Notes: a model not told the origin generated them from the sequence alone. Counted from the stretch's first letter, positions 48,427 to 58,979 are shown. The stretch: 61,067 nucleotides of DNA from Marinosulfonomonas sp. (GCA_015488685.1 WFNH01000133.1:1-61067); one strand, 5' to 3'. Made by a program: numbers and translations.

Positions 48427-51387
48427 ATGACCGACCAACCGACCACCGAAGAATTCCACTCCTCCTCGTTCCTGCAAGGGCATAACGCCGAGTATATCGA
48501 GCAGCTTTATGCACAATATGCCAATGACCCGAACGCGGTCGATGCGGCGTGGCAGGCGTTTTTCAAGGAACTGGGCGACGATGACATGGCCGTCAAGGCC
48601 GAAGCCGCTGGCCCGTCATGGGCGCGCGCCGACTGGCCGCCGGTTCCGAACGACGATCTGACCCATGCACTGGACGGGCAGTGGCCCACCGAAGACATCA
48701 AGCCTGCCGAAGTGGCCGAGAAAATTCTGGCCAAGGCGGACGACAAGGGGATCGAGGTATCCGAAGACCAGATCAAGCGCGCCGTGCTGGACAGCATCCG
48801 CGCCCTGATGATCATCCGCGCCTATCGTATCCGTGGCCATCTGGCCGCCAATCTGGATCCGCTGGGGCTGGCCGGTAAGAAACACCACCCCGAGCTGGAG
48901 CCAGCGTCCTACGGCTTTACCGAAGCCGACATGGACCGCCCCATCTTCATCGACAATGTGCTGGGCCTGCAAATGGCCTCGATGCGCCAGATTGTCGATA
49001 TTCTGAAACGCACGTATTGTGGCACCTTTGCCCTGCAATACATGCATATTTCCAACGCCGAACAGGCTGGTTGGCTGAAGGAACGGATCGAGGGGTACGG
49101 CAAGGAAATCCAGTTCACCCGCGAGGGCCGCAAGGCGATCCTGAACAAACTGGTCGAGGCCGAGGGATTCGAGAAATTCCTGCATGTGAAATATATGGGC
49201 ACCAAACGCTTTGGTCTGGATGGCGGCGAAAGCCTGATCCCCGCGATGGAGCAGATCATCAAACGCGGTGGCGATCTGGGGGCCAAGGAAATCGTCATCG
49301 GCATGCCGCACCGTGGCCGCCTGTCGGTGCTGGTCAACGTGATGGCCAAGCCGTATCGCGCCGTGTTCAACGAATTTCAGGGCGGCAGCTTCAAACCCGA
49401 AGATGTGGATGGATCGGGGGATGTGAAATATCACCTCGGGGCCTCTAGCGACCGCGCCTTTGGTGGTGAATCCGTTCACCTGTCGCTAACCGCCAATCCC
49501 AGTCACCTCGAGGCTGTGAACCCCGTGGTTCTGGGCAAATCCCGCGCCAAGCAGGACCAAAAGCACGATAAGGAACGATCCAGCGTCATTCCGCTGTTGC
49601 TGCATGGCGATGCCGCCTTTGCCGGGCAGGGCGTGATTTCCGAATGTTTCGGCCTGTCCGGTCTGGTCGGGCACCGCACCGGTGGCACCATTCATATCGT
49701 GGTGAATAACCAGATCGGCTTTACCGCCGCGCCACATTTCAGCCGCTCGTCGCCCTATCCGACCGACATTGCGCTGATGGTCGAAGCGCCGATTTTCCAT
49801 GTGAACGGCGATGACCCCGAAGCCGTGGTTCATGCCGCCAAAGTGGCCACCGAGTTCCGCCAAAAGTTCCACAAGGACGTGGTGATCGATATGTTCTGTT
49901 ACCGTCGCTTTGGCCACAACGAGGGGGATGAGCCGATGTTCACCAACCCCTTGATGTACAAAAAGATCAAAACCCAGAAAACCACGCTTCAGCTATACAC
50001 CGACCGGCTGATCCACGACGGGCTGATCCCCGAAGGCGAGATCGAGGAAATGAAAACCGCGTTTCAGGCCCACCTGAACGAGGAATTCGAGGCTGGCAAG
50101 GATTACAAACCGAACAAGGCTGACTGGCTGGATGGCCGCTGGAAACACCTGTCCAAACATGACGACGATTACCAGCGCGGCCAAACCGCCATCCCCGAAG
50201 AAACCTATGCCAAAGTCGGCGCATCCCTGACCCATATTCCCGATGGCTATCCGGTGCATAAAACCGTTGCCCGGATGCTGGGCGCCAAGAAAAAGATGAT
50301 TGATGATGGCAAGGGAATCGATTGGGCCACCGGCGAGGCTCTGGCGTTCGGCTCGCTATTGACCGAGGGTTTTCCGGTCCGTCTGGCGGGTCAGGATTCC
50401 ACCCGCGGCACATTCAGCCATCGCCATTCCGCCCTGATCAATCAGGACACCGAAGAACGCTATTACCCGCTGAACAACATCCGTAACGGACAGGCCCATT
50501 TCGAAGTGATCGACTCGATGCTGTCGGAATACGCGGTGCTGGGGTTTGAATACGGCTATTCACTGGCCGAACCCAACGCCCTGACCCTGTGGGAAGCACA
50601 GTTCGGTGATTTCGCCAATGGCGCGCAGATCATGTTCGATCAGTTCATCTCGTCCGGCGAACGCAAATGGCTGCGCATGTCGGGCCTTGTCTGCCTGCTG
50701 CCGCACGGGTTCGAAGGGCAAGGGCCGGAACACTCCTCGGCCCGTCTGGAACGCTATCTGCAAATGAGCGCCGAAGACAACTGGATCGTTGCCAACTGCA
50801 CCACACCGGCCAACTATTTCCACCTGTTGCGCCGCCAGATGCATCGCAGCTACCGCAAACCGCTGATCCTGATGACGCCCAAATCCCTGCTGCGCCACAA
50901 ACGCGCCGTGTCGGACAAGGCCGAGTTTATCACCGGATCGTCCTTTCACCGCATCTTGTGGGATGACGCACAAAAGGGAACTTCCGATACCAAACTGGTT
51001 GCGGACAGCAAAATCAAACGCGTGGTGATGTGTTCGGGCAAGGTTTACTATGACCTGCTGGACGAACGCGAAAAACGCGGGATCAATGACATTTACCTGT
51101 TGCGGATCGAACAATTCTATCCCGTTCCCGCCATGGCTATGTCCAAGGAACTGGGCCGTTTCAAAAACGCCGATGTTGTCTGGTGTCAGGAGGAACCCAA
51201 AAATCAGGGGGGCTGGACCTTTATGGAACCCAACATCGAATGGGTTCTTGGCCGCATCAAAGCCAAAGCAAAACGCCCGACCTACGCTGGTCGACCGGCA
51301 TCTGCATCGCCCGCCACCGGCCTTGGCAAAACCCACAAAGCACAACAAGCCGCGTTGATTGACGACGCGCTGACGATCAAAGGATAA
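48427..51387 (+). CDS. sucA: 2-oxoglutarate dehydrogenase E1 component SucA
   Basis: A 986-residue thiamine-diphosphate E1 of the 2-oxoglutarate dehydrogenase complex. The N-terminus [19 protein letters not shown] binds the E2 partner. [30 protein letters not shown] (Mg/ThDP site) and [12 protein letters not shown] follow, and [18 protein letters not shown] lies near residue 655. Length is standard. Followed 4 bp later by sucB. Confidence 0.97.
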   Translation: MTDQPTTEEFHSSSFLQGHNAEYIEQLYAQYANDPNAVDAAWQAFFKELGDDDMAVKAEAAGPSWARADWPPVPNDDLTHALDGQWPTEDIKPAEVAEKILAKADDKGIEVSEDQIKRAVLDSIRALMIIRAYRIRGHLAANLDPLGLAGKKHHPELEPASYGFTEADMDRPIFIDNVLGLQMASMRQIVDILKRTYCGTFALQYMHISNAEQAGWLKERIEGYGKEIQFTREGRKAILNKLVEAEGFEKFLHVKYMGTKRFGLDGGESLIPAMEQIIKRGGDLGAKEIVIGMPHRGRLSVLVNVMAKPYRAVFNEFQGGSFKPEDVDGSGDVKYHLGASSDRAFGGESVHLSLTANPSHLEAVNPVVLGKSRAKQDQKHDKERSSVIPLLLHGDAAFAGQGVISECFGLSGLVGHRTGGTIHIVVNNQIGFTAAPHFSRSSPYPTDIALMVEAPIFHVNGDDPEAVVHAAKVATEFRQKFHKDVVIDMFCYRRFGHNEGDEPMFTNPLMYKKIKTQKTTLQLYTDRLIHDGLIPEGEIEEMKTAFQAHLNEEFEAGKDYKPNKADWLDGRWKHLSKHDDDYQRGQTAIPEETYAKVGASLTHIPDGYPVHKTVARMLGAKKKMIDDGKGIDWATGEALAFGSLLTEGFPVRLAGQDSTRGTFSHRHSALINQDTEERYYPLNNIRNGQAHFEVIDSMLSEYAVLGFEYGYSLAEPNALTLWEAQFGDFANGAQIMFDQFISSGERKWLRMSGLVCLLPHGFEGQGPEHSSARLERYLQMSAEDNWIVANCTTPANYFHLLRRQMHRSYRKPLILMTPKSLLRHKRAVSDKAEFITGSSFHRILWDDAQKGTSDTKLVADSKIKRVVMCSGKVYYDLLDEREKRGINDIYLLRIEQFYPVPAMAMSKELGRFKNADVVWCQEEPKNQGGWTFMEPNIEWVLGRIKAKAKRPTYAGRPASASPATGLGKTHKAQQAALIDDALTIKG

Positions 51388-51391
51388 TCCC

Positions 51392-52891
51392 ATGACCATC
51401 GAAATCCGCGTCCCCACCCTTGGCGAATCCGTGACCGAAGCCACCGTCGCCACATGGTTCAAGAAACCCGGCGATGCCGTCGCCGTTGACGAAATGCTGT
51501 GCGAGTTGGAGACCGACAAGGTTACCGTCGAAGTGCCATCACCCGCCGCTGGCGTGATGGCCGAAATTGTTGCCCCCGAAGGCACAACCGTTGGCGTTGA
51601 TGCCCTGCTGGCCACCCTGTCCGAAGGCGAAGGTGCCAAACCCGCTCCGGCAACCGCGGCCCCTGCCCCCGCCGCAGCGCCCGAACCCGCCAGCACCGTT
51701 GACGTGATGGTGCCTACTCTGGGTGAATCCGTCACCGAGGCCACCGTCGCCACATGGTTCAAACAGGTCGGCGATACCGTGGCGCAGGACGAAATGCTGT
51801 GCGAGTTGGAAACCGACAAGGTGTCGGTCGAGGTTCCCGCCCCCGCCGCCGGCACCCTGACCGAAATCGTCGCGCCCGATGGGGCTACCGTGCAGGCTGG
51901 TGGCAAGCTGGCCGTGATCGCCGCAGGTGCGGGCGCATCTGCCCCCACCAGCGCCCCGGCGCCTGCCACCGCCACCACCGCTGCACCGACCACCGGCAAG
52001 GACGTTGAAAACGCCCCCTCGGCCAACAAACTGATGGCTGAAAAAGGCCTAAGCGCCGATCAGGTCACCGGCACTGGCAAGGATGGCCGCATCATGAAAG
52101 AGGACGTGCTGAACGCCGCCACCAAACCGGCCCCCGCCCCTGCAGCAGCCCCCGCTGCCACTCCGCGCGCGCCGGTCTCGGCCGATGATGCCAGCCGCGA
52201 GGAACGGGTGAAAATGACCCGCCTGCGCCAGACCATCGCGCGGCGTTTGAAGGAAAGCCAGAACACCGCCGCCATGCTGACCACCTATAACGAGGTCGAC
52301 ATGGGCGCGGTGATGGACATCCGCAAGGAATACAAAGAGCTGTTCCAGAAAAAGCACGGCGTCAAACTGGGCTTTATGTCTTTCTTCACCAAGGCCTGCG
52401 TGCACGCATTAAAAGAAGTGCCCGATGTCAACGCCGAAATCGACGGCACCGATGTGGTCTATAAAAACTACGTCAACATGGGTGTAGCTGTCGGCACGCC
52501 AAACGGCCTTGTGGTGCCGGTGGTGCGCAATGCCGACCAGATGTCGTTTGCCGAGATCGAAAAGAAAATTTCCGAGCTGGGGCAAAAAGCTGTCGCGGGC
52601 AAACTGTCGATGGCGGAAATGCAGGGCGGCAGTTTCACCATCTCCAACGGCGGCGTCTACGGCTCGCTGATGTCCTCGCCCATCCTGAACCCGCCGCAAT
52701 CGGGTATCCTTGGCATGCACAAAATCCAGGACCGGCCAATGGCGATCAACGGCGAAGTTGTGATCCGCCCGATGATGTATCTGGCGCTGTCCTATGACCA
52801 CCGGATCGTGGATGGCAAAGGGGCGGTGACATTCCTTGTGCGGGTGAAAGAAGCACTTGAAGATCCGCGCCGGTTGTTGATGGATTTATAA
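51392..52891 (+). CDS. sucB: Dihydrolipoyl succinyltransferase E2 (SucB) with two lipoyl domains
   Basis: A 499-residue E2. Two near-identical lipoyl domains occur: lipoyl lysines K43 and K143, both in ELETDKVxVEVPxPAAG, exactly 100 residues apart. Ala/Pro-rich linkers, an E3-binding domain (about 207-240, [20 protein letters not shown]) and the catalytic domain with [12 protein letters not shown] (H470, D474) follow. E. coli SucB has a single lipoyl domain; doubling is seen in some Rhodobacteraceae. The DNA of the two domains is also strongly alike, pointing to duplication with homogenisation. Confidence 0.95.
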   Translation: MTIEIRVPTLGESVTEATVATWFKKPGDAVAVDEMLCELETDKVTVEVPSPAAGVMAEIVAPEGTTVGVDALLATLSEGEGAKPAPATAAPAPAAAPEPASTVDVMVPTLGESVTEATVATWFKQVGDTVAQDEMLCELETDKVSVEVPAPAAGTLTEIVAPDGATVQAGGKLAVIAAGAGASAPTSAPAPATATTAAPTTGKDVENAPSANKLMAEKGLSADQVTGTGKDGRIMKEDVLNAATKPAPAPAAAPAATPRAPVSADDASREERVKMTRLRQTIARRLKESQNTAAMLTTYNEVDMGAVMDIRKEYKELFQKKHGVKLGFMSFFTKACVHALKEVPDVNAEIDGTDVVYKNYVNMGVAVGTPNGLVVPVVRNADQMSFAEIEKKISELGQKAVAGKLSMAEMQGGSFTISNGGVYGSLMSSPILNPPQSGILGMHKIQDRPMAINGEVVIRPMMYLALSYDHRIVDGKGAVTFLVRVKEALEDPRRLLMDL

Positions 52892-52900
52892 ACAGCGGCG

Positions 52901-52946
52901 GGATGAACCCCGCCCTACGGACAATCTGTAGGGTGGGGTTCACCCC
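52901..52946. repeat. Imperfect inverted repeat after sucB
   Basis: GGATGAACCCCGCCCTAC (52901-52918) pairs with GTAGGGTGGGGTTCACCCC (52928-52946) with few mismatches around a 9-base loop. It resembles dispersed REP-type hairpins and may reduce read-through past sucB. Confidence 0.55.
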
Positions 52947-52970
52947 ACCATTGTTTCACCAAGATTATGA

Positions 52971-53381
52971 ATGGATATGGCAATGGATTTAATGACAGGA
53001 CTATCAGCCGCGAGTCAGGCACTTGGCATAGTTAAAGAACTTCGTGAGATAGACCAAAGTGTTGATGAGGCAACATTCAAATTAAAGATTGCAGATTTAA
53101 TGATAGCCTTGGCTGACACAAAAACAGCGCTTGCTGATGCGAAAGAGATACTGTCTGAAAAAGATACAATAATCAAACAACTCGAAGCAAAGATAAGCGA
53201 TCTCTCATCTGGTGAATTATGCCCGATATGTAAATCTTCTAAAATGAAAACCATAAGCGTTAAACCTCACCCAGCAATGGGAGAGGTGGGCATTCAAGAA
53301 ATAACTCTAAAATGTGAAAATGAAACGTGTGGGCATTCAGAAAAACGTATGCACGATCCAAATGGGCTATTAAAAAAATGA
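52971..53381 (+). CDS. Coiled-coil protein with C-terminal zinc ribbon
   Basis: A 136-residue protein. Residues 1-80 form a helical, heptad-like region (SVDEATFKLKIADLMIALAD, then KEILSEKDTIIKQLEAKI). The C-terminal part has CPICKSS and CENETCGHSEK, a likely four-Cys zinc ribbon. The DNA is strikingly AT-rich relative to sucB and lpdA on either side, suggesting acquisition. Its stop overlaps the next start (ATGA). Similar small proteins occur near defence or phage loci, but I cannot assign a role. Confidence 0.65.
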   Translation: MDMAMDLMTGLSAASQALGIVKELREIDQSVDEATFKLKIADLMIALADTKTALADAKEILSEKDTIIKQLEAKISDLSSGELCPICKSSKMKTISVKPHPAMGEVGIQEITLKCENETCGHSEKRMHDPNGLLKK

Positions 53382-53767
53382 CCCCCGAACTCACCATCCT
53401 CACCTACGCTGCCCTGCTACAGGTCGCCCAGCTGGCCCTGACCATCCTGTTTGTCGATGCCCAAACCGGCCTGAAATACGGTGCTGGCCCTCGCGACACA
53501 CCACACCAGAAAACCGGTATCGCCGGCCGTCTGGACCGCTCGCTGGACAACCACTATGCAGCACTGGCCCTGTTTACAATCGCCGTGCTGGTCATCACAC
53601 TGGGCGACAAATCCACCCCCCTCACGATCACCTGCGCCTGGACCTACCTGATCGCCCGCATCCTCTATGTCCCGGCCTACCTCTCCGGCATCCCCTACCT
53701 GCGCTCGCTGATCTGGAGCGTGGCCACCATAGCCACCGTCACCATGCTGATCACGGCCCTGATCTGA
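53378..53767 (+). CDS. MAPEG family membrane protein
   Basis: A 129-residue, four-helix membrane protein of the MAPEG/DUF-type family: LKYGAGPRDTPHQKTGIAGRLDRSLDNHYAAL is the conserved loop (only its parts GPRD and RSLDNH are diagnostic), then ARILYVPAYLSGIPYLRSL. Overlaps the zinc-ribbon gene by four bases; no good ribosome-binding site, so it probably depends on coupling. Function in glutathione or lipid chemistry is family-level inference. Confidence 0.8.
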   Translation: MTPELTILTYAALLQVAQLALTILFVDAQTGLKYGAGPRDTPHQKTGIAGRLDRSLDNHYAALALFTIAVLVITLGDKSTPLTITCAWTYLIARILYVPAYLSGIPYLRSLIWSVATIATVTMLITALI

Positions 53768-53801
53768 TGCATCTTTGTTCCACAAATATCCCGGGGGTGA
53801 A

Positions 53802-53833
53802 TTGGCGGCACGCCAAGAGGGGGCAGCGCCCCC
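53802..53833. repeat. Two tandem hairpins upstream of lpdA
   Basis: TTGGCG-GCA-CGCCAA (53802-53816) and GGGGGC-AGC-GCCCCC (53819-53833) lie side by side in the gap between the MAPEG gene and lpdA. No T-tract follows, so they read more as REP-like or mRNA-processing elements than a terminator. Confidence 0.6.
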
Positions 53834-53896
53834 TGCCCCCGCCCGACACAAACCATACCCGAAACAGACCTCATTTTTCCCCAAGGAGAATCCCAA

Positions 53897-55285
53897 ATGC
53901 CATCCTATGACGTAATCATCATCGGCGGCGGCCCCGGCGGCTATGTCTGTGCCATCCGCTGCGCCCAACTGGGCCTGAAAACCGCCTGTGTCGAGGGGCG
54001 CGAAACTCTTGGCGGCACCTGCCTGAACGTGGGCTGCATCCCCTCCAAGGCCCTACTGCACGCCTCCCACATGCTGCACGAGGCCGAGCATAATTTCACC
54101 AAAATGGGCCTGAAGGGCAAATCCCCATCGGTCGACTGGAAACAGATGCAAACCTACAAGGAAGACGTCGTCGGCCAGAACACCAAAGGCATCGAATTCC
54201 TGTTCAAAAAGAACAAGGTCGACTGGATCAAAGGCTGGGCCAGCATCCCTGCGGCGGGCAAGGTTCAGGTTGGTGATGACATCTATGACGCCAAGAACAT
54301 CATCATCGCCACCGGCTCCGAACCCACATCATTGCCCGGTGTCGAAGTGGACGAAAAGATTGTCGTCACCTCAACCGGCGCGTTGTCCCTGCCCAAGGTG
54401 CCAAAGAAAATGGTCGTCATTGGCGCCGGTGTGATCGGCCTTGAAATGGGCTCGGTCTATGCCCGTCTGGGGGCCGAGGTGACAGTGGTTGAATTCCTTG
54501 ACCACATCACCCCCGGCATGGATGGCGAAATCTCCAAGGCCTTTGCCAGAAGCCTGAAAAAGCAGGGGCTTAAATTCATTCTTGGGGCGGCTGTGCAATC
54601 GGTTTCCACCACCAAAACCAAGGCAAAAGTCAGCTACAAACTGCGCAAAAACGATACCGAGGCCGTTCTTGATGCCGATGTGGTTCTGGTCGCCACAGGC
54701 CGCAAACCCTTCACCGACGGGCTGGGCCTTGAGGCGCTCGGGGTTGAAACCTCGCCCCGCGGCCAGATCCGGACCAATGCCCAATGGGCCACCAATGTCG
54801 CCGGTATCTACGCCATCGGCGATGCCATCGACGGCCCGATGCTGGCCCACAAGGCCGAGGACGAAGGCATGGCCGTGGCCGAGGTTCTGGCGGGCAAGGC
54901 GGGTCATGTGAACTATGGCGTGATCCCCGGCGTGGTCTACACCAACCCCGAGGTCGCCACCGTTGGCCAGACCGAAGAGCAACTGAAAGAGGCCGGTCGC
55001 GCCTATAAGGTTGGCAAGTTTTCCTTCATGGGCAACGCCCGCGCCAAGGCGATGTTCGCCGGCGAAGGGTTCGTCAAAATTCTGGCCGATCAGGCGACCG
55101 ACCGGATTCTGGGCGCGCATATCCTTGGCCCCAATGCCGGCGAGATGATCCACGAGATTTGCGTGGCGATGGAATTCGGCGCCTCGGCCCAGGACATCGC
55201 CCTGACCTGCCACGCGCATCCCACCTGTTCCGAAGCCGTGCGCGAAGCCGCACTGGCCTGTGGGGACGGGGCCATCCACGCCTGA
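53897..55285 (+). CDS. lpdA: Dihydrolipoyl dehydrogenase (E3) LpdA
   Basis: A 462-residue flavoprotein reoxidising the lipoyl groups of 2-oxoglutarate dehydrogenase. FAD loop [10 protein letters not shown] (10-19), redox disulfide C42/C47 in [16 protein letters not shown], the NAD Rossmann [13 protein letters not shown] and the C-terminal His-Glu dyad in [16 protein letters not shown] precedes the ATG. Its stop overlaps the SH3 gene (TGATG). Confidence 0.96.
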   Translation: MPSYDVIIIGGGPGGYVCAIRCAQLGLKTACVEGRETLGGTCLNVGCIPSKALLHASHMLHEAEHNFTKMGLKGKSPSVDWKQMQTYKEDVVGQNTKGIEFLFKKNKVDWIKGWASIPAAGKVQVGDDIYDAKNIIIATGSEPTSLPGVEVDEKIVVTSTGALSLPKVPKKMVVIGAGVIGLEMGSVYARLGAEVTVVEFLDHITPGMDGEISKAFARSLKKQGLKFILGAAVQSVSTTKTKAKVSYKLRKNDTEAVLDADVVLVATGRKPFTDGLGLEALGVETSPRGQIRTNAQWATNVAGIYAIGDAIDGPMLAHKAEDEGMAVAEVLAGKAGHVNYGVIPGVVYTNPEVATVGQTEEQLKEAGRAYKVGKFSFMGNARAKAMFAGEGFVKILADQATDRILGAHILGPNAGEMIHEICVAMEFGASAQDIALTCHAHPTCSEAVREAALACGDGAIHA

Positions 55286-55632
55286 TGCGGGCCCAAGTCC
55301 TGAAGGATTGGACACAAAGCTATGCCCCTGCGCTGAAAGTGGCGCGGGGGGAACGGCTGCGGGCCATCAAGAAAGACGATGACGGTTGGCAAGGCTGGGT
55401 TTGGTGCGCCAATGAAAGCGGCTTGTCCGGCTGGTTGCCTGTTCAGGTTTTCGACACCCTGCGGATGGGTGAAACCAACTATGCGACAAAGGATTTCGAC
55501 ACAAAAGAACTGACGGTGAAAACCGGAGAAACCCTCACTATCACAGATCGGTTGAACGCGTGGTCCTGGTGCGAAAATGACAAGGGGCAAAAAGGTTGGG
55601 TGCCGGATAACTGTCTGGAGTATTCCCAATGA
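55285..55632 (+). CDS. Protein with two SH3-like repeats
   Basis: A 115-residue protein with two similar beta repeats: DDDGWQGWVWCANESGLSGW (about 31-50) and NAWSWCENDKGQKGWVP (about 92-108), each resembling an SH3 variant domain. No signal peptide, so cytosolic. Overlaps lpdA by one base and is presumably co-translated; a scaffold role is possible but unproven. Confidence 0.7.
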   Translation: MRAQVLKDWTQSYAPALKVARGERLRAIKKDDDGWQGWVWCANESGLSGWLPVQVFDTLRMGETNYATKDFDTKELTVKTGETLTITDRLNAWSWCENDKGQKGWVPDNCLEYSQ

Positions 55633-55726
55633 TGCGGCGCGATACCGCAGCGGTTTGGCTTGGCAACGCCGCGTGTGGAACATACCCTAGCGAAAGAATC
55701 GGAATTACCGGATAGCGAGACCAGAC

Positions 55727-56932
55727 ATGCAACCACCCCTGCTAAAACAACATGGCGGCAAACGCGAACGCGCATGGACGGGGCATCCGTTTTTCAGCGG
55801 CGGGTTCAGGCCGTTTTTTCTGTCAGCTTCGCTGTTTGCCATCTTTGCAGTCACGCTGTGGCTGCTGAATCTGTTAGGCCATGACGTGATCAACACCCGC
55901 CTTGCGCCGGTGGAATGGCACAAACATGAAATGCTGTTCGGCTATACCTCGGCGGTGATTGCCGGGTTCCTGTTTACCGCTGTGCCCAACTGGACCGGCC
56001 GCTTGCCGGTTGTGGGCTATCGCCTGATGGCAATCTTTGCCCTATGGCTGGCGGGGCGCGTGGCGATGTTGCTGGGCGATGCCGTTCCATACTGGGTAAC
56101 CGCCACTATTGACGCGGCATTCCTGCCGGTTTTAGGGGCCGTGATTGCGCGCGAGATTATCTCGGGTCAGAACTGGCGCAACGTGAAGGTGATGATCCCG
56201 ATTCTGGGGCTGGGACTGACGAACATCTGGTTTCACATCGACGTTGCCACCGGTGGCACGGGGGCAGCACCGGTTCGCATGGGCTTCACCGCCATCCTGA
56301 TCCTGCTGATGCTGATCGGCGGGCGGATCATTCCCAGTTTCACCCGCAACTGGCTGGCACGCCAGGAACCGGGCAGAATGCCGGTGCCATTCAACCGGTT
56401 TGACGGGTTGGTCATTGCCGGATCAGCCGTGGCCTTACTGCTGTGGGTGGTGCTGGAGCACCCTGCCCTAGGCCCGCTCTTTGCGCTTCTTGGCTTCCTG
56501 CACATTGCGCGAATGGTCCGTTGGGCCGGTTTGCGCACGTTGTCCAATCCGTTGCTGCTGGTGCTGCATATTTTCTATGCCTTCATCCCGACCGGATTTC
56601 TGACGCTGGCCGTCGGGATGTGGTTTGATCTGCCCCAAGTCAATGTGGCCGCGCTGCATGTGTTCGGCATTGGTGCTGTGGGCGGTATGACCATCGCGGT
56701 GATGGTACGGGCCAGTCTGGGGCATACGGGGCGCACACTGGCCTCCAGCGGTGTCCTGAACCTTGCAATGATGATGGTTGGCATCAGCATGGCATTGCGG
56801 GTCACTGGTGCGATCTGGCCCGAGTATGACTGGGCCATCACAGGCTCGGCGCTGGCATGGATTGTGGCATTTGGCCTGTTTGCCTTCAAGGTAGGCCCAT
56901 GGCTTTTGGTGCCACGCGCCAAACGCGGTTAA
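55727..56932 (+). CDS. nnrS: NnrS family haem/copper membrane protein
   Basis: A 401-residue polytopic protein with about twelve helices. NnrS proteins contain haem and copper and relieve nitric oxide stress. Recognisable are HPFFSGGFRPFFLSASLFA, VEWHKHEMLFGYTSAVIAGF (His ligands) and LHVFGIGAVGGMTIAVMVRA. I looked for an FNR/NNR-type TTGAT-N4-ATCAA box upstream and found none. Overlaps the end of the convergent GntR gene. Confidence 0.88.
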   Translation: MQPPLLKQHGGKRERAWTGHPFFSGGFRPFFLSASLFAIFAVTLWLLNLLGHDVINTRLAPVEWHKHEMLFGYTSAVIAGFLFTAVPNWTGRLPVVGYRLMAIFALWLAGRVAMLLGDAVPYWVTATIDAAFLPVLGAVIAREIISGQNWRNVKVMIPILGLGLTNIWFHIDVATGGTGAAPVRMGFTAILILLMLIGGRIIPSFTRNWLARQEPGRMPVPFNRFDGLVIAGSAVALLLWVVLEHPALGPLFALLGFLHIARMVRWAGLRTLSNPLLLVLHIFYAFIPTGFLTLAVGMWFDLPQVNVAALHVFGIGAVGGMTIAVMVRASLGHTGRTLASSGVLNLAMMMVGISMALRVTGAIWPEYDWAITGSALAWIVAFGLFAFKVGPWLLVPRAKRG

Positions 56933-57579
56933 CCCACCAACAGCTTTAACCCCTGCGTCACATCCGTGCGCACTGCCAACCGCAGGCTGGGTTCGTCTCC
57001 TGCCCGAAGGGCTGCAATGATCAGGCGGTGGTTATGGGGCGGCTCGGTCCGGCGCAGGCGGCCGTACAGGGCGCACATGGTCGGTCCCAGTTGCAACCAC
57101 ACGGTTTCGGTCATCGCCAGCATTGCCGGTGCCTGAGCGCGCAAGTAAAGCGTGCGGTGAAACTCCAGATTTGTGCGGATATAGGACGAAGCATCCTGCT
57201 TTGCGATGGCCTCGGCAATGGTGGCATTGATCGCCTGTAGCCGGTCAATCAGCGCGATATGCGCCCGCGGCAGGGCGCGGCTGGACAGTTCGGGTTCCAG
57301 CAGGGCACGCAGGGCGGCCAGTTCTTCAATCCGCTCGTTAGTCAGATCCGGCGTGGTGACACGGCCCGAGCTGGACAGGGTCAGCGCCCCTTCGGCCGCC
57401 AGCCGCCGGATCGCCTCGCGGGCGGGGGTCATGGAAACGCCGAATTCCTTGCCCAGTCCACGCAGGGTCAGGGCAGTTCCCGGGGTAAGCTCACCGTGCA
57501 TAATTCTGGTGCGCATCTGACGATAGACCTGATCATGCGACGGGGCCGTTGTTTCGGGGGGGCGTTTCTGGCTTAACAT
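56929..57579 (-). CDS. GntR-family (FCD) regulator, candidate TCA-cycle regulator
   Basis: A 216-residue protein: GntR winged helix (about 15-80, with VYRQMRTRIMHGELTPGTAL and VSMTPAREAIRRLAAEGAL) followed by an FCD all-helical sensor domain. Likely metal or effector ligands lie in NLEFHRTLY and HNHRLIIAAL. A perfect TGTGATCACA palindrome ends 8 bp before the ATG, and pairs of the same palindrome precede sdhC and sucC, so autoregulation and control of those operons are inferred. Effector is unknown; a TCA acid is a natural guess. AkgR of Rhodobacter is described as a TCA regulator; equivalence not established here. Confidence 0.85.
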   Translation of the reverse strand: MLSQKRPPETTAPSHDQVYRQMRTRIMHGELTPGTALTLRGLGKEFGVSMTPAREAIRRLAAEGALTLSSSGRVTTPDLTNERIEELAALRALLEPELSSRALPRAHIALIDRLQAINATIAEAIAKQDASSYIRTNLEFHRTLYLRAQAPAMLAMTETVWLQLGPTMCALYGRLRRTEPPHNHRLIIAALRAGDEPSLRLAVRTDVTQGLKLLVG

Positions 57580-57586
57580 GGCTGCA

Positions 57587-57596
57587 TGTGATCACA
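57587..57596. promoter_or_regulatory. Single TGTGATCACA palindrome before the GntR gene
   Basis: A perfect palindrome TGTGATCACA, 7 bases from the ATG at 57577-57579 on the minus strand. Position would block translation-proximal transcription, fitting autorepression. Only one copy lies here, unlike the pairs at sdhC and sucC. Confidence 0.75.
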
Positions 57597-57611
57597 AAAC
57601 CGCATAGCGGG

Positions 57612-58304
57612 TCAATCCGAGAAGCGGTAGCGGTGCAATAATGACCCGTTCTGGCGCAACCATGCACGCGGCGCTTTGTAATCGGGGTAAATGCTGGCCA
57701 CCACGCGCCAGTAGTCAGGCGAATGGTTCATTTCCAGCAAATGCGACACCTCGTGTGCAGCGACATAATCCAGCACCTCGGGCGGGGCCATCACCAGACG
57801 CCATGAATACATCAGATTGCCTTCACTGGAACAGGAACCCCAGCGCGACCGCGTATCGCGTATCGTCAACCGCCCATATGTGGTGCCCAGCGCCGCCGCA
57901 TAGCGATCCGACGCCGCGCGCAATCGCGTGCGCGCGGTCAGTTTCAGAAAGGCCACAAGGCGCGGTGCCACGCGGTGGGGGGTATCGGGCACGGTAATCT
58001 GCCCGTCCACATATTTGGCCACCCGCCCCTTGCCAGCGACAATATTCACCTCGCACCCTTCGAACAGAACCTGCCCGCCAATTACGGGCCGCGCCGCATC
58101 AGGGCGTTTGGACAGCGCCTGCCGGATCCAGCCTTCTTTTTCCAGCGCGAAAACGCGGGCTTCGCGCAAGGGAGTGCGTAATGGCAGGCTCATTGTCACC
58201 CGTCCGTCCAGTTGTGACACCCGTAGCGACAACCGCCTTGACCGGCGTGAACGGCGCAGGGTCACGGTGACCAATGGCGGGCCTGTCAGTTCGATCTGTT
58301 CCAT
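57612..58304 (-). CDS. DUF45 (YgjP-like) metallopeptidase-type protein
   Basis: A 230-residue protein with the M48/DUF45 zinc motif AAHEVSHLLEMNHSPDYW (HExxH near residue 191 plus downstream His). Upstream are RRSRRSRRLSLRVSQLDG and RDTRSRWGSCSSEGNLMYSW, typical of the YgjP/UtpA family. Start at ATG 58304; a GTG four codons earlier is possible. No signal peptide, so cytosolic. Its gene is followed by gntR on the same strand. Confidence 0.83.
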   Translation of the reverse strand: MEQIELTGPPLVTVTLRRSRRSRRLSLRVSQLDGRVTMSLPLRTPLREARVFALEKEGWIRQALSKRPDAARPVIGGQVLFEGCEVNIVAGKGRVAKYVDGQITVPDTPHRVAPRLVAFLKLTARTRLRAASDRYAAALGTTYGRLTIRDTRSRWGSCSSEGNLMYSWRLVMAPPEVLDYVAAHEVSHLLEMNHSPDYWRVVASIYPDYKAPRAWLRQNGSLLHRYRFSD

Positions 58305-58462
58305 ATGCCTGTCCACGATATGCCTGATGTTTGATCCTAGCGCGCAAAGGCATCTGATTCACCCTTAAAACACCCAAAAGTGCAAAAGGCTTTGACAGCC
58401 CCGTCTTGTTGTGGCAGTTGGCCCCAACTCATGACAAAGTGCAATGTTTGAAAGGGAATCAC

Positions 58463-58795
58463 ATGCCCAAGGAAGAATGGGGCGTCAAGCGCGTCTGTCC
58501 GGAAACCGGCAAGCGGTTTTACGACCTGAACAAAGACCCGGTGGTCAGCCCTTACACAGGCGAAGTTGTCGACGTTGATGCGGGCAGCAAAACCCGCACC
58601 ATGGTTGCCGACAAAGAAGATGCCAGCGCCAAACCCAAAGAAGATGTGGTTGTCGAGGCCGAAGAAATCGTTCTGGACGATGATGACACCGCAGATGTTG
58701 ATCTGGGCGACGACGTTCTGGACGACGAAGAAGATGACGACACAATCCCGCTGGAAGAGATCGCGGATGTGGCCGTCAACGACGACGATACATAA
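58463..58795 (+). CDS. TIGR02300-family acidic protein
   Basis: A 110-residue alphaproteobacterial protein with conserved N-terminus EWGVKRVCPETGKRFYDLNK followed by DPVVSPYTGEVV, and an Asp/Glu-dominated C-terminal half. The family is of unknown function. Start at 58463 preferred over an ATG 19 codons earlier, as it matches the family N-terminus MPKEEWG. GAAAGGG lies upstream. Confidence 0.87.
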   Translation: MPKEEWGVKRVCPETGKRFYDLNKDPVVSPYTGEVVDVDAGSKTRTMVADKEDASAKPKEDVVVEAEEIVLDDDDTADVDLGDDVLDDEEDDDTIPLEEIADVAVNDDDT

Positions 58796-58819
58796 TTTAT
58801 CTAGCGGGGATTTTTTCGC

Positions 58820-58848
58820 TTGAACTGATCCCCGCGGACGCCTAAACA
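58820..58848 (+). promoter_or_regulatory. Probable promoter of tRNA-Ala
   Basis: TTGAAC (58820-58825) and TAAACA (58843-58848) are separated by 17 bp, 24 bp before the tRNA. An inverted repeat GCGGGGAT / ATCCCCGC (58804-58811, 58828-58835) overlaps the -35 and could end the upstream transcript. Motif match only. Confidence 0.45.
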
Positions 58849-58872
58849 GCGTCTCACGGTGATACCCGTTTA

Positions 58873-58948
58873 GGGGCCTTAGCTCAGCTGGGAGAGCGCC
58901 TCGCTGGCAGCGAGGAGGTCAGGAGTTCGATCCTCCTAGGCTCCACCA
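58873..58948 (+). tRNA. tRNA-Ala (anticodon GGC)
   Basis: 76 bases including encoded CCA. Acceptor GGGGCCT pairs with AGGCTCC; D arm has AGCTCAGCTGGGAGAGC; anticodon stem CCTCG/CGAGG holds loop CTGGCAG (anticodon GGC, reads GCC/GCU); T arm AGGAGTTCGATCCTCCT carries the invariant TTCGATC. All arms fold cleanly. Confidence 0.97.
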
Positions 58949-58979
58949 AACCTAACCTACACGTATACCCCATCCGCAA

